Below, one piece after another: positions 8,083 through 18,439 of a DNA stretch of 64,000 bases. The number at the start of each line of letters is the position of its first letter. Within the stretch, counting starts at the first letter, position 1. This DNA is from Caulobacter soli (GTDB lineage Bacteria > Pseudomonadota > Alphaproteobacteria > Caulobacterales > Caulobacteraceae). Below the pieces are notes generated by a model. That model was not told the origin of the DNA. It ran no database searches and saw only the letters and a list, made by a program, of their open reading frames with translations. A program made the translations under genes and the position numbers. The stretch is from assembly GCF_011045195.1 (NCBI RefSeq), contig NZ_CP049199.1:4509501-4573500 (forward strand), written 5' to 3'.

Positions 8083-10005
8083 ATGCGTTTCGACGACCAT
8101 TTCCTCGATGAACTGAAGACCCGTCTTCGCCCTTCCGACGTGATCGGAAAGTCGGTGAAGCTGCGGCGGCAGGGGCGCGAGTACGCCGGTCTCTCGCCGT
8201 TCACCAAGGAAAAGAGCCCCTCGTTCTTCGTCAATGACGACAAGGGCTTCTATCACTGCTTCTCCAGCGGCAAGCACGGCGACATCATCTCCTATCTGCA
8301 GGAGACCGAGCGGCTGACCTTCACCGAGGCGGTGGAGCGGCTGGCGGCCGAGGCGGGCATGGCCCTGCCCGAGCCCGACGCCCGCGCCGCCCAGGAAGAC
8401 AAGAAGCGCGCCGGTCTGGGCGACTGGATGGAGCTGGCCTCGGCCTGGTTCGAGAGCGAGCTGCGCCGCCCGGTCGGCCAGGCCGCCCGCGACTACCTGG
8501 CCCGCCGCGCCCTGCCCGAGGACCAGTGGAGCCGCTTCCGCATCGGCTTCTCGCCCAATGGCCGCACGGCGCTGAAGGATTACCTGATCGCCAAGGGCGC
8601 CAAGCCGGCCGAGCTGGTCGACGCCGGCCTGCTGATCGCGCCCGAGGACGGCGGCCAGCCCTATGACCGTTTCCGCGACCGGATCATCTTCCCGATCACC
8701 GACACCCGGGGCCGGGTGGTCTCGTTCGGCGGCCGAGCCATGGATCCCGCCGCCCGCGCCAAGTACCTGAACGGGCCGGAGACCACGCTCTTCCACAAGG
8801 GCCGGCTGCTGTATGGTCTGTACGAGGCCCGCAAGCTGCTGCACGCCGCTCAGGCCGCCGCCCCCACCGAGCAGACGCCGATGCTGGTGGTCGAAGGCTA
8901 TATGGACGTCATCGCCTGCCAGCGCGCGGGCCTGCCGGCCGTCGCGCCGATGGGCACGGCCATGACCGAGGAGCAGATGGAGGTGCTGTGGCGCCTGCAT
9001 CCGGAACCCACCCTCAGCTTCGACGGCGACAAGGCCGGCCAGCGCGCCGCCGCCCGGGCCATCGACCGCGCCCTGCCGCTGCTCAAGCCCGGCCGCTCGT
9101 TCAAGTTCTCGATCGTGGTCGGCGGCAAGGATCCCGACGACGTGCTGCGCGAGCAGGGCCCGGCGGCGCTGAAGAGCCAGCTGACCCAGACCACGCCGTT
9201 CGTCGAGGCGCTGTTCGTCCGCGAGCGCGACCTGGAGCCGCTCGACACCCCCGAGCGCAAGGCCGGCCTCAAGCAGCGGCTGCGCGCCGCGGCCGGGACC
9301 ATCGCCGACAAGGACCTGGCCGCCGCCTATCGCGACGACCTCTACGCCAAGCTGGACGCGCTCTTCCCGAAGCCCGCCTTCGGCGATGGGGGCTCCAATG
9401 GCGGCGGCTATGGCGGCGGGCGGCCCTTCGTCCCGCGCGGCCAGTGGAAGGGCGGTCGCGATCGCGGTCCGCCCGATCCCGGCATCCGCGGCGTGGCCCG
9501 CGCCGAGATCGGCACGCGGCTGAAGCCCTTCCACGCCGCCGTGGCCATCGCGGCGCTGGACCATCCGGCCTGGGCCCGGCCTTATGACGAGGCCATCGAG
9601 CGCATCGGCTTCGGCGACCCGCGCCTGGCCCCGCTGGCGGCCGAGCTGTTCGACGCCCTGTCCGACGGCATCGGCGACGACACCCCGTTCCGCGCCATCC
9701 TCGACCGCAAGGGCCTGGGCGGCCAGGTCGCCGAGGTCGAGCGCGTGGCCGGGGCGATCACCGTCCCGTTCCTCGACCCCAAGATGGACCCGCATCGCGC
9801 CAAGGCCCTGTGGTCGGCCTGCTACGAGGCCCTGGTCGAGATCGGCGACAGCGAACGCGCCCTGGAGGCCCTGCGCCGCGAAGCCGTCACCGCCGGCACG
9901 CTGGCGGCCACCCGCGACCTGCGCACCCGGATCGGCGTGCTGGAGCGCCAGATCAGCGGCCTGGAGTTCTGGGAAGCCCCGCCGACGAGCGTGGCGATTA
10001 CCTGA
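8083..10005 (+). CDS. dnaG: DNA primase DnaG
   Basis: Makes RNA primers at the replication fork and works with DnaB helicase. The protein is 640 residues, normal for the family. The N-terminal CHC2-like domain (residues 1-100) keeps the fold signature SPFTKEKSPSFFV and FYHCFSSGKHGDII but has lost three of four zinc ligands: Ser38, Thr41 and Ser62 stand where Cys, His and Cys normally are, and only Cys59 remains. The TOPRIM catalytic region follows (VVEGYMDVIA with the catalytic Glu, later SFDGDKAG). A Gly-rich linker near residues 430-470 leads to the helicase-binding C-terminal domain. It is followed by rpoD, the usual macromolecular-synthesis order, with a 480-base gap. Confidence 0.97.
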   Translation: MRFDDHFLDELKTRLRPSDVIGKSVKLRRQGREYAGLSPFTKEKSPSFFVNDDKGFYHCFSSGKHGDIISYLQETERLTFTEAVERLAAEAGMALPEPDARAAQEDKKRAGLGDWMELASAWFESELRRPVGQAARDYLARRALPEDQWSRFRIGFSPNGRTALKDYLIAKGAKPAELVDAGLLIAPEDGGQPYDRFRDRIIFPITDTRGRVVSFGGRAMDPAARAKYLNGPETTLFHKGRLLYGLYEARKLLHAAQAAAPTEQTPMLVVEGYMDVIACQRAGLPAVAPMGTAMTEEQMEVLWRLHPEPTLSFDGDKAGQRAAARAIDRALPLLKPGRSFKFSIVVGGKDPDDVLREQGPAALKSQLTQTTPFVEALFVRERDLEPLDTPERKAGLKQRLRAAAGTIADKDLAAAYRDDLYAKLDALFPKPAFGDGGSNGGGYGGGRPFVPRGQWKGGRDRGPPDPGIRGVARAEIGTRLKPFHAAVAIAALDHPAWARPYDEAIERIGFGDPRLAPLAAELFDALSDGIGDDTPFRAILDRKGLGGQVAEVERVAGAITVPFLDPKMDPHRAKALWSACYEALVEIGDSERALEALRREAVTAGTLAATRDLRTRIGVLERQISGLEFWEAPPTSVAIT

Positions 10006-10485
10006 GGTCGTAACCTCGAGGCCGTCATTCCCGCGGCAAGTCCTAGGATGACGGGCGTTTTTGCCATGAGCGGAAATCGGCGCGATGGCACGCTGCCATC
10101 TTGACTCGCGCGTCATGCGACGCCATCTGGCGACTCAAGGATTTGCCACGCTGCTGATTGACATCGCTCGGGCCGCCATTTTCATGCGCGCGCCCTCCTT
10201 GAAACAGGATGTCACCCTCGCCGCCGCCAGGTCCCAGTGGCTGCCGAAACCTCCCAAGGGTCGACGCTGATCGCGCGCGAAGACAACGCCTCCGCAAAGA
10301 GCCCAGCTCGCGGAGCGTTCGGTCATGGCTCTTCGGCGTGTGTCAGGCGTTTATCTTGAGAATTTTTTCAGCGGTTCACTGGACAGCTTGCACGGACGAC
10401 AGGGCGCGAAGCGCAGGCGACCCACCACGGACACATTTTTCGACGCGCGCCACGACTTCGGCGCCGCGTCGTTTCGGAGACCTGA
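10006..10485. other. dnaG-rpoD intergenic region, no gene seen
   Basis: 480 bases without a convincing gene. The first ~50 bases hold a partial 'gtcattcccgcgg...' repeat arm (about 10023-10055). The rest probably contains the rpoD promoters and leader. I can see no canonical -35/-10 pair, and small open frames in it lack ribosome-binding sites and do not use codons like the neighbours. Confidence 0.5.
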
Positions 10486-12438
<1,953 letters not shown>

Positions 12439-12464
12439 GGGTTCGAAGATCGCACAGACGTCAA

Positions 12465-12503
12465 CGCCCGCCTCGGTCAGCCGAGGCGGGCGTTTTCGTT
12501 TTT
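12465..12503 (+). terminator. intrinsic terminator of rpoD
   Basis: A perfect 12-base stem (CGCCCGCCTCGG, loop TCAG, CCGAGGCGGGCG) is followed by TTTTCGTTTTT, 26 bases after the rpoD stop. It also lies just past the 3' end of the convergent gene at 12522-13052 and could serve both. Confidence 0.92.
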
Positions 12504-12521
12504 AGTCGTGATGACCAAGTC

Positions 12522-13052
12522 TTAGTTGCCGGGCTTGGCCGCCGCCGAGCCGTTGGCGCCCACGCCGACCGAAGCGCCGTCACGCGTGGCCGAACCGGAC
12601 ACGCCGAGCGAGCCGCCGCCATTGGCCCCGCCGCGATTGGTGGCCGCGCCGGTCGCCGTCGAACCGTTCACCGATCCGGACACGCCGTTGCTGGACAGGT
12701 CGCCGGCCGCGTTGGCCGCGCCCGAGGTGTTGGCCGTGGCCGAGCCGGCCGTGTCGGTCGCCGAGCCGACGACGGCGCCGGCGGTCGAGCGGCCCTTGCG
12801 GACGGTCTGGCCGGCCGCGCCGCGCGTGCGCTGGGTCGTGCTCTGCAGGTGCGAGGTCAGGTCGTCGGTCCCGGGATTGACCTGGCCGGCGCCGGTCAAC
12901 GAGCCGCCGGCCTGGCCGGTGATCCCGCCGAAGGTTCCGCCCAGTCCGCCCGAGGCGCCGCCCGATCCGCCGAGGATCTGGGCCTGAGCCATGGGGGCCG
13001 ACAGCAGGACGGCCGCCGTGGCGGCGGTCATGAGAAATGAGGTCTTGCGCAT
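12522..13052 (-). CDS. secreted Gly/Ala/Ser-rich low-complexity protein
   Basis: A 176-residue protein with a signal peptide (MRKTSFLMTAATAAVLLSAP, cleavage after AQA). The mature part is almost all Gly, Ala, Ser, Thr and Asn, in loose repeats such as GSATDTAGSATANTSG and GNGSAAA-like units, with one basic patch (TVRKGRST) near the middle. There is no recognised domain. It should be exported and may be unstructured; a cell-surface or adhesin-like role is possible but unsupported. The start follows AGGAGAAGACC. It is convergent with rpoD and shares the terminator region. Confidence 0.65.
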   Translation of the reverse strand: MRKTSFLMTAATAAVLLSAPMAQAQILGGSGGASGGLGGTFGGITGQAGGSLTGAGQVNPGTDDLTSHLQSTTQRTRGAAGQTVRKGRSTAGAVVGSATDTAGSATANTSGAANAAGDLSSNGVSGSVNGSTATGAATNRGGANGGGSLGVSGSATRDGASVGVGANGSAAAKPGN

Positions 13053-13334
13053 GGTCTTCTCCTATCGATTGACAAGATCCGGACGGTTTCCGTGACCGCC
13101 TCTCGACCGGTGAAAACGCGGCTGGAGCCGTTTGCTTCCGTGCGGCGGCGATTATTTTCACTCGCGCGGAGGCGATTTCCTTTGAAATTCAATCCTGAGT
13201 CACGGACGACGGCCCTTGTGCCGACGGCCGGAAACGCTCGCGCGCCCTTGCGAAAACGTCGTCTTCCAAGCGACAAACTGGCGCGTGGCCCCGCCTCGCG
13301 GCTAGAGTGCGTCCAGCGACCAAGGAGCCCCGCC

Positions 13335-14114
13335 ATGACCGTCCCGGACGAAGAGGTGTTCGCCTTTGTCGACGGCGAGTTGCCGCCCGAGGCGATGGCG
13401 CGCATCGAGGCGGCCATGGCCACCGATCCGCAGCTGGCCCTGAGGGTCGAGACCCAGCGCGCGCTGCGCCGCCTGCTGTCGGGCGCCCATGCCGGCGCCA
13501 TGCGCGGGACCCCGCCTGGAGCCGCGACCGGAGCCCTGGGCGCGACGGCCGCCGCCACGCCGCCGCCCACGTCCAAACCGGCCGAGGTCATCGCCTTTCC
13601 CGGCGCCAAGGCGAAGTCCAAGGCCAAGGAAAAGGCCAAGCCGCGCGAACCCAGGCCGCCCAAGCCGGCCGGTGCGCCGGGGCGCGGCCTGCCCGCCTGG
13701 ATCGGCCTGGCCGCCTGCCTGCTGATCGGACTGGCCGCCGGTCGCCTGGCCGCGCCGCCGCCGGTCACCCTCAGCGGAGCCGACGACCCGCCGCCGATCG
13801 CCGCCGGGCCGCTGGCCCAGGCCCTGAACACCCAAGCCTCGGGCCCCGGCGCGGGACCGGTGCGCATCGCCCTGTCGTTCGTGAGCCGGTCGGGCGCCTA
13901 TTGCCGGGTCTTCCAGGCCTCGGGGCGCGCGCCGCTGGCCGGGGTGGCCTGCCGCGAGGCCGACGCCTGGCGCGTGCGGGCCTCGGGCCCCGCCGCGTCC
14001 GGCTCGACCGCCGCCGTCCAGGCGATGATCGTGGGTCCGCCGCTGGACGCCGCCGCCGAGGCCAAGGCCAAGGCCGACGGCTGGAAGCCTCTAAAGGGGG
14101 CCGCCCCCCGGTAG
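13335..14114 (+). CDS. putative transmembrane anti-sigma factor
   Basis: A 259-residue protein whose N-terminus (VFAFVDGELPPEAMARIEAA, then MATDPQLALRVETQRALRRL) has the 'DGEL' opening and helix pattern of alphaproteobacterial anti-sigma factors that sit in the inner membrane. A Lys/Pro/Ala-rich linker (about residues 75-120) leads to one membrane helix at about 123-142 (WIGLAACLLIGLAAGRLAA), then a periplasmic domain with two cysteines (AYCRVFQ, VACREAD). AAGGAG stands 7 bases before the ATG. No sigma-factor gene is adjacent, which is unusual because such genes normally pair with an ECF sigma. The assignment is by N-terminal pattern only. Confidence 0.6.
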   Translation: MTVPDEEVFAFVDGELPPEAMARIEAAMATDPQLALRVETQRALRRLLSGAHAGAMRGTPPGAATGALGATAAATPPPTSKPAEVIAFPGAKAKSKAKEKAKPREPRPPKPAGAPGRGLPAWIGLAACLLIGLAAGRLAAPPPVTLSGADDPPPIAAGPLAQALNTQASGPGAGPVRIALSFVSRSGAYCRVFQASGRAPLAGVACREADAWRVRASGPAASGSTAAVQAMIVGPPLDAAAEAKAKADGWKPLKGAAPR

Positions 14115-14209
14115 CACCGGAGGGCGGCGGGTCCGAACCCGCGCAGGGGGGAATGCGATAGGGGCCCGGACCAGCTCGAACCGGCGCGATGAGACGCGCG
14201 GGCGGGGTC

Positions 14210-14464
14210 CTAGGCGATAATGTCCAGAAGCGCGCCCGTCATCTCGTCGGCGGTCTTGATGACGGCGGCGTTGGCCGCGAAGTCGGTCTTGGCGGAGATC
14301 TGCTCGACGGCCTCGTGGCCCAGGTCGACGTCCGGCCCGGCCTGGCTCTTGTCCACGCCGCCCTTGTCCACGCCCCAGGACACGGTGCGCTGAGCGCTGG
14401 CGTTGAGACGGTTGGTCGCGGCGGACATGCCCGCGACGGCGGTGTTGAAGACCTGCACGACCAT
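14210..14464 (-). CDS. miniature flagellar rod/axial-type protein
   Basis: An 84-residue protein made of just the two terminal helices of a flagellar axial protein. The N-terminal part (TAVAGMSAATNRLNASAQR) resembles the D0 helix of FlgC/FlgE-type proteins, where 'N' and 'SANNIAN' residues are typical. The C-terminal part (FAANAAVIKTADEMTGALLD) matches the conserved C-terminal helix of rod and hook proteins. The central domain of the full-length proteins (130 residues or more) is replaced by about 25 residues. The start is preceded by GGGAGAT. It may be a small rod-associated or regulatory homologue; no other flagellar structural gene is in the window. Function is inference from the two helices. 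Confidence 0.65.
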   Translation of the reverse strand: MVVQVFNTAVAGMSAATNRLNASAQRTVSWGVDKGGVDKSQAGPDVDLGHEAVEQISAKTDFAANAAVIKTADEMTGALLDIIA

Positions 14465-14555
14465 CTCCCTGGTTGCCAGGCCAATCTGGTGCGCGCCGGT
14501 TAATCCGCCTTCAGCAAAGACGGTGAAGTTACGCGGTTAACTGTCGAGGGACCGC

Positions 14556-14588
14556 CCTCGTCCTTCGACAGGCTCAGGATGAGGGCTA
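14556..14588. repeat. single arm of family F repeat
   Basis: The stretch cctcgtccttcgacaggctc followed by aggatgagggc matches, in part inverted, the element at 6757-6870. It sits between two small minus-strand genes. Confidence 0.6.
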
Positions 14589-14641
14589 CTGAAAGTCGGC
14601 ATTCGTTCCTGGGCGGCGGACGCCCACAACGGGATTGGCGT

Positions 14642-14830
14642 CTAGACGCTGATGTTGACGACCGTACCCGTCAGTTCGGCGGTGGCCTGGCCGAGAGCAG
14701 CGCCGGCGGCGGCGGTCATCTTGGCGTTGGTCTGAGCCACGGCCAGCTGGGTCAGATCGACCGGCGGCGGCGCCTGGACCGGAGCGGGCTGACGCTGGAT
14801 GGCGGCGCTGGAGCTGGCGGCGATCTGCAC
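14642..14830 (-). CDS. small protein, possibly YjfB-like
   Basis: A 62-residue open frame that looks real: it starts at GTG 14830 with AGGA 9 bases upstream, and its length and codon use fit. The C-terminal two thirds (DLTQLAVAQTNAKMTAAAGA, then LGQATAELTGTVVNISV) is amphipathic helix and loosely recalls the YjfB family of small motility-associated proteins. Pro/Gln-rich residues (RQPAPVQAPPP) sit before it. It lies 177 bases upstream of the mini axial-protein gene on the same strand, so both may be motility-related. The family assignment is tentative. Confidence 0.45.
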   Translation of the reverse strand: MQIAASSSAAIQRQPAPVQAPPPVDLTQLAVAQTNAKMTAAAGAALGQATAELTGTVVNISV

Positions 14831-15127
14831 GGAGTCATCCTGTCGGAGCGCCCCTTTCTGGGGCCGCCGCCAACCTCGTCGCGAACCGTTAAGCGCGGCT
14901 GACCAAACACGGTAAACGCCGGCCCACCCAGGATAACGCGTTCTTTCGACGCGGCTTTTCCGTGAAGATTACAAAACGTTCAGGTTACGAAATCTCGACA
15001 AGCCGCGCCGCTCTGGCCAAGGTTCGCCCCTTCGCGGGCTCGCCCCGTATAGCCTTTTGTTTTGGCGCGTTTTCTTCACGCGAACCGGTATCCACTTCGC
15101 TCGAAAACGCTTTAGGAGCCTGCCTAG

Positions 15128-16777
15128 ATGCCGTTCTCCCGTCGCGCCGCCCTCGCCGGCGTCGCCCTGCTGTTGACCGTTCAACCCACCTTCGCCGCCA
15201 CCGCCAAGCCCGCGGCCAAGCCCGCGGCTTCGGCCTTCACACCGTCGGCCGGCGCGATCAAGGCGCACATGGGCTTCCTGGCCGACGACCTATTGGAAGG
15301 CCGCGAGGCCGGCACGCGCGGCTACGACATCGCCGCCAACTACGTGGCCGCCCAGTACGCGTTGATGCATGTGAAGCCGGCCGGCGACAACGGGACCTAC
15401 CTGCAGCAGGTGCCGCTGACCGCCTATCGCTCGACCAACGAGGGCGGTGTTTCCTACACCGGCGCCGACGGCAAGTCGGGCGCCCTGACTTTCGGCGAGG
15501 ACTACCTGCCCTCGGCCCAGGCCCGCCAGGCCGAGACCAAGATCACCGCGCCGCTGGTCTTCGTCGGCTACGGTATCGTCGCCCCCGAGCGCGGCCGCGA
15601 CGACTACGCCGGCCTGGACGTGAAGGGCAAGATCGTCGTCGTCCTGAACGGCGCACCCACCGGCCTGCAGACCGAGATCCGCGCCCACTACAGCAACCTC
15701 AACACCAAGCGGGTCGAGGCGGCCAAGCGCGGCGCGGTCGGCGTGCTGACCCTGCCGACCACCACCTCCGAGAAGAACCGTCCGTTCGCGCGCGGCATCC
15801 CCAACTACCAGGAATGGCGGATGACCTGGAACGACGCCCAGGGCGCGGCCAATGTGCGCGGCGCCGAGGCCCCCGGCCTGGCCACCCTGAGCCTAAAGGG
15901 CGGCGCCAAGCTGTTCGCCGGCGCCCCGACCTCGCTGGACGCCGTGCTGGCCGCGGCCGACACGCCCGATGGCCTGGTCAAGGGCTTCGACCTGCCGACC
16001 AACGTCACGATCCAGCTGACGACCGAGATCGAAAAGCGCCGGAGCAGCAACGTGGTCGGCCTGATCGAGGGCTCGGACCCGACGCTGAAGGCCCAGACGA
16101 TCATCCTGTCCGCCCACCTCGACCATCTGGGCATCCACGGCAAGGACGCCGACAAGATCAACAACGGCGCCCTGGACAACGCCTCGGGCGTGGCCACCCT
16201 GCTTGAGGTGGCGCGCGGCTTCAAGGAAGCCCCGACCAAACCCAAGCGCTCGATCGTGCTGCTGGCGGTCACGGCCGAGGAGAAGGGTCTGATCGGCTCG
16301 GACTACTTCGCCAACAACCCGACCGTGCCCAAGGGCGGCATCGCCGCCGACGTCAATCTGGACATGCCGATCCTGCTGTACGACTTCCAGGACGTGATCG
16401 CCTTCGGCGCCGATCGCTCGACGATCGGCCCAGCCGTGGCCCGCGCCGCCGGCCGCGTCGGCATCGGCCTGTCGGCCGACCCGCTGCCGGAAGAAGGCCT
16501 GTTCACCCGCTCGGACCACTACCGCTTCGTCGAGCAAGGCGTGCCGTCGGTGTTCCTGATGACCGGCTTCAAGAACGGCGGCGAGAAGGGCTTCAAGGAC
16601 TTCCTGGCCACCCACTACCACAAGCCCAACGACGACCTGAACCAGCCGATCAATTACGAGGCCGGGGCCCGCTTCGCCCTGGTCAACTACGAGATCGCCC
16701 GCGAACTGGCCGACGCCCCGGCCCGCCCGGCCTGGAACCAGGGCGACTTCTTCGGGACCCTGTTCGGGAAGAAGTAG
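15128..16777 (+). CDS. secreted M28-family aminopeptidase with PA domain
   Basis: A 549-residue periplasmic or secreted zinc peptidase. The signal peptide covers the first ~24 residues (RRAALAGVALLLTVQPTFAA). A protease-associated (PA) domain with VFVGYGIVAPERGRDDYAGL lies at about residues 140-250. The M28 catalytic domain follows: AHLDHLG (first zinc ligand His, then Asp), ALDNASGVATLLE (bridging Asp), AVTAEEKGLIGSDYF (catalytic Glu and Glu ligand), NLDMP (Asp) and the late RSDHYRFVEQGVPSV (His). All expected ligands are visible. It probably trims peptides at the N-terminus. The ATG lies 6 bases after TTTAGGAGCC. Confidence 0.92.
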   Translation: MPFSRRAALAGVALLLTVQPTFAATAKPAAKPAASAFTPSAGAIKAHMGFLADDLLEGREAGTRGYDIAANYVAAQYALMHVKPAGDNGTYLQQVPLTAYRSTNEGGVSYTGADGKSGALTFGEDYLPSAQARQAETKITAPLVFVGYGIVAPERGRDDYAGLDVKGKIVVVLNGAPTGLQTEIRAHYSNLNTKRVEAAKRGAVGVLTLPTTTSEKNRPFARGIPNYQEWRMTWNDAQGAANVRGAEAPGLATLSLKGGAKLFAGAPTSLDAVLAAADTPDGLVKGFDLPTNVTIQLTTEIEKRRSSNVVGLIEGSDPTLKAQTIILSAHLDHLGIHGKDADKINNGALDNASGVATLLEVARGFKEAPTKPKRSIVLLAVTAEEKGLIGSDYFANNPTVPKGGIAADVNLDMPILLYDFQDVIAFGADRSTIGPAVARAAGRVGIGLSADPLPEEGLFTRSDHYRFVEQGVPSVFLMTGFKNGGEKGFKDFLATHYHKPNDDLNQPINYEAGARFALVNYEIARELADAPARPAWNQGDFFGTLFGKK

Positions 16778-16790
16778 GGGACCGGCTGGA

Positions 16791-16915
16791 CGCCCCCTCC
16801 GTCACGAGGCTTCGCCTCGCGCCACCTCCCCCGCTACGCGGGTGAGGAGGAAGCGGACGGACCTCTCCTCCCCCGTGAAACGGGGGAGGTGGCGGCGAAG
16901 CCGACGGAGGGGGCG
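16791..16915. repeat. dispersed palindromic repeat, family B
   Basis: Outer arms CGCCCCCTCCGTC and GACGGAGGGGGCG are inverted; inside are further hairpins (gaggcttcgcctc; cccccgctacgcgggtg; cctcccccgtgaaacggggg). A related copy is at 58708-58841. It may end transcription after the M28 peptidase gene. Confidence 0.7.
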
Positions 16916-16992
16916 TCCCGCCACAGCATCCATCCTTGACCCCGCCTCCGCGCGGCGCGATCTGTACCCCGAACCAGCCGGAGACGGGACGA

Positions 16993-17652
16993 GTGAAAAG
17001 CGTTGGCGCCCTGCTGAGGATCGGCCTGATCGTTCCGGCGATCATGGTGGCCGACGTCCTGGTGGCCCAGCGGATGTTCCCGGGCTTCAACGCCGGCGCG
17101 CAGTTCATCAGCGAGCTGGGCGGGCCCAAGGCGCCCCTGCCGCAAATCTTCAACATCGGCATGGTCCTGGCCGGGCTGGCGGGGATGGCGGCCGGAGCCG
17201 GCTTCGCCCACGCCCTGGAGCACGCCGGCGGCCGTCGCCGGGTCTCGGCCTTCGCGGGGCTGTGGGTGGCGATGACCGGGCTGGGCGCCCTGTTCGCCGG
17301 CCTGTTCCACTGGCCCGACCCCATGCACCGGGCCTGCGGCGTGGGCCTGGCCATCCAGTTCGCCCCGCTGTTCACCGCCTGGGCCCTGTGGGGCAAGGCC
17401 GAGCATCGCCGCCTGGCGCGGTTCTCGCTGGGCTGGTTCTTCTTCCTGCTGCTGGTCCTGGCCCTGCTGACCGGGGTCTGGAACGTGCGGACCGGCAACG
17501 ATGTCGGCTTCTGGCAGCGCGGCCATGCGTTCCTGGGCCTGCTGTGGCTGGCGATCGCCGCCTTCTGCCTGGACCGCCACTGGCGCGCGCGGCCCTCGGA
17601 GCCCGAACCCGAAGCCCCCGCCGAACCCGACTACGCCCCCGCCGCCTCGTAG
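16993..17652 (+). CDS. DUF998 family membrane protein
   Basis: A 219-residue inner-membrane protein with about six hydrophobic helices. Features of DUF998 are visible: an early FNAGAQFISELGGP segment with the conserved 'xxSELG' sequence, and HWPDPMHRACGVG after the third or fourth helix. The C-terminal tail is Pro/Glu-rich (SEPEPEAPAEPDY). The GTG at 16993 is chosen because GGAGACGGGACGA precedes it and the first helix starts soon after. Its 3' end overlaps the convergent PEBP gene by 22 bases. The function of the family is not known. Confidence 0.8.
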   Translation: MKSVGALLRIGLIVPAIMVADVLVAQRMFPGFNAGAQFISELGGPKAPLPQIFNIGMVLAGLAGMAAGAGFAHALEHAGGRRRVSAFAGLWVAMTGLGALFAGLFHWPDPMHRACGVGLAIQFAPLFTAWALWGKAEHRRLARFSLGWFFFLLLVLALLTGVWNVRTGNDVGFWQRGHAFLGLLWLAIAAFCLDRHWRARPSEPEPEAPAEPDYAPAAS

Positions 17653-18182
17653 GTGACGATCAGGTCGTCGGACGCCAGGGCGTCGCCCTTCAGCGCGTTG
17701 ACGAGATCGGCCAGGGGCGTCTTCTCGTCGAACGGCAGCCGCTCGACCAGGGCGAAGATCTGAAAGTGATAGTGGTGCACGCCATGTCCGACCGGCGGTC
17801 GGGGCCCGAAATAGCCGACCGTGCCGTTGTCGTTGGTTCCCTGGACAGCGCCGCCGATCAGACCCAGGCTGGCCTCGTTCGCCAGGCCCTCGGGCAGGCT
17901 GGTGGCCTCGCCCGGGATATTCCAGATCAGCCAGTGCACGAACGGTCGCTCGCGCGGAGCATCGGGATCCTCGACGATGATGGCGTAGACCGCCGCGCCC
18001 TTGACCGGCGTCCAGATCAGCGGCGGCGAGAGGTTGTCGTGATAGGCGCTGTGGCGATCGGCGAGGCGGCCGTCCTGGTCGGTCGCCGGGGTGGTCAGCA
18101 CCAGGCTGTCCTCGCCATAGGGCTGGACCTTCTGCATGGTGATCGCTTGCCCGGAATGGTCGGGAGACGAGGCGTGGGGCAT
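17631..18182 (-). CDS. YbhB/YbcL family PEBP-like protein
   Basis: A 183-residue phosphatidylethanolamine-binding-protein homologue of the bacterial YbhB/YbcL type. The anion-binding pocket motifs are present: IVEDPDAPRERPFVHWLIWN in the first half and GYFGPRPPVGHGVHHYHFQI in the second. No signal peptide is apparent, so it is probably cytoplasmic. Bacterial ligands are unknown. I chose ATG 18182 because AGGAGCCGTCC lies just upstream; a longer frame exists but has no ribosome-binding site. It is convergent with the DUF998 gene and divergent from the small gene at 18290. Confidence 0.92.
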   Translation of the reverse strand: MPHASSPDHSGQAITMQKVQPYGEDSLVLTTPATDQDGRLADRHSAYHDNLSPPLIWTPVKGAAVYAIIVEDPDAPRERPFVHWLIWNIPGEATSLPEGLANEASLGLIGGAVQGTNDNGTVGYFGPRPPVGHGVHHYHFQIFALVERLPFDEKTPLADLVNALKGDALASDDLIVTYEAAGA

Positions 18183-18289
18183 GGACGGCTCCTGGCTTTG
18201 GGAGCTAAACCCGCCCGGCGTCCGCAAGGTTCATGGCCAAGGTTCTGGGGCGCGCTGGACAGGCCCTTGGCGACCGCTAAGGTGGAGCC

Positions 18290-18439
18290 ATGCTGAAGAA
18301 GATCCTGATCGTCGTCGGTTGCGTCGTCTTGGCCCTGGGGGCCTATTCGGCCTGGTCCGCCTATAGCGCCAAGCAGCGCTTCAACGCCGTCCTCGCCGAG
18401 CACGACAAGGCGCCCAAGGTCACCGCCACGCGTAATTGA
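18290..18439 (+). CDS. 49-residue single-pass membrane protein
   Basis: A small open frame with good supporting signals: AAGGTGGAGCC stands directly before the ATG, and the codons are typical of the genome. The product starts MLKKILIVVGCVVLALGAYS, one membrane helix with a basic N-terminus, followed by a short charged tail (AKQRFNAVLAEHDKAPKV). The last 20 bases overlap the 3' end of the convergent 2OG-oxygenase gene. It has no recognised family. The helix may act as a signal anchor with the tail in the periplasm. Confidence 0.6.
   Translation: MLKKILIVVGCVVLALGAYSAWSAYSAKQRFNAVLAEHDKAPKVTATRN

Noticed and set aside
10198..10224. CTTGAA followed 13 bases later by CTCGCC, a possible heat-shock promoter for rpoD
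   Set aside because: The -35 matches a sigma-32 site but the -10 part does not fit well, so it is not listed as a promoter.
10085..10270. A 61-codon open frame between dnaG and rpoD
   Set aside because: No ribosome-binding site and no typical codon use; the region is more likely the rpoD leader.
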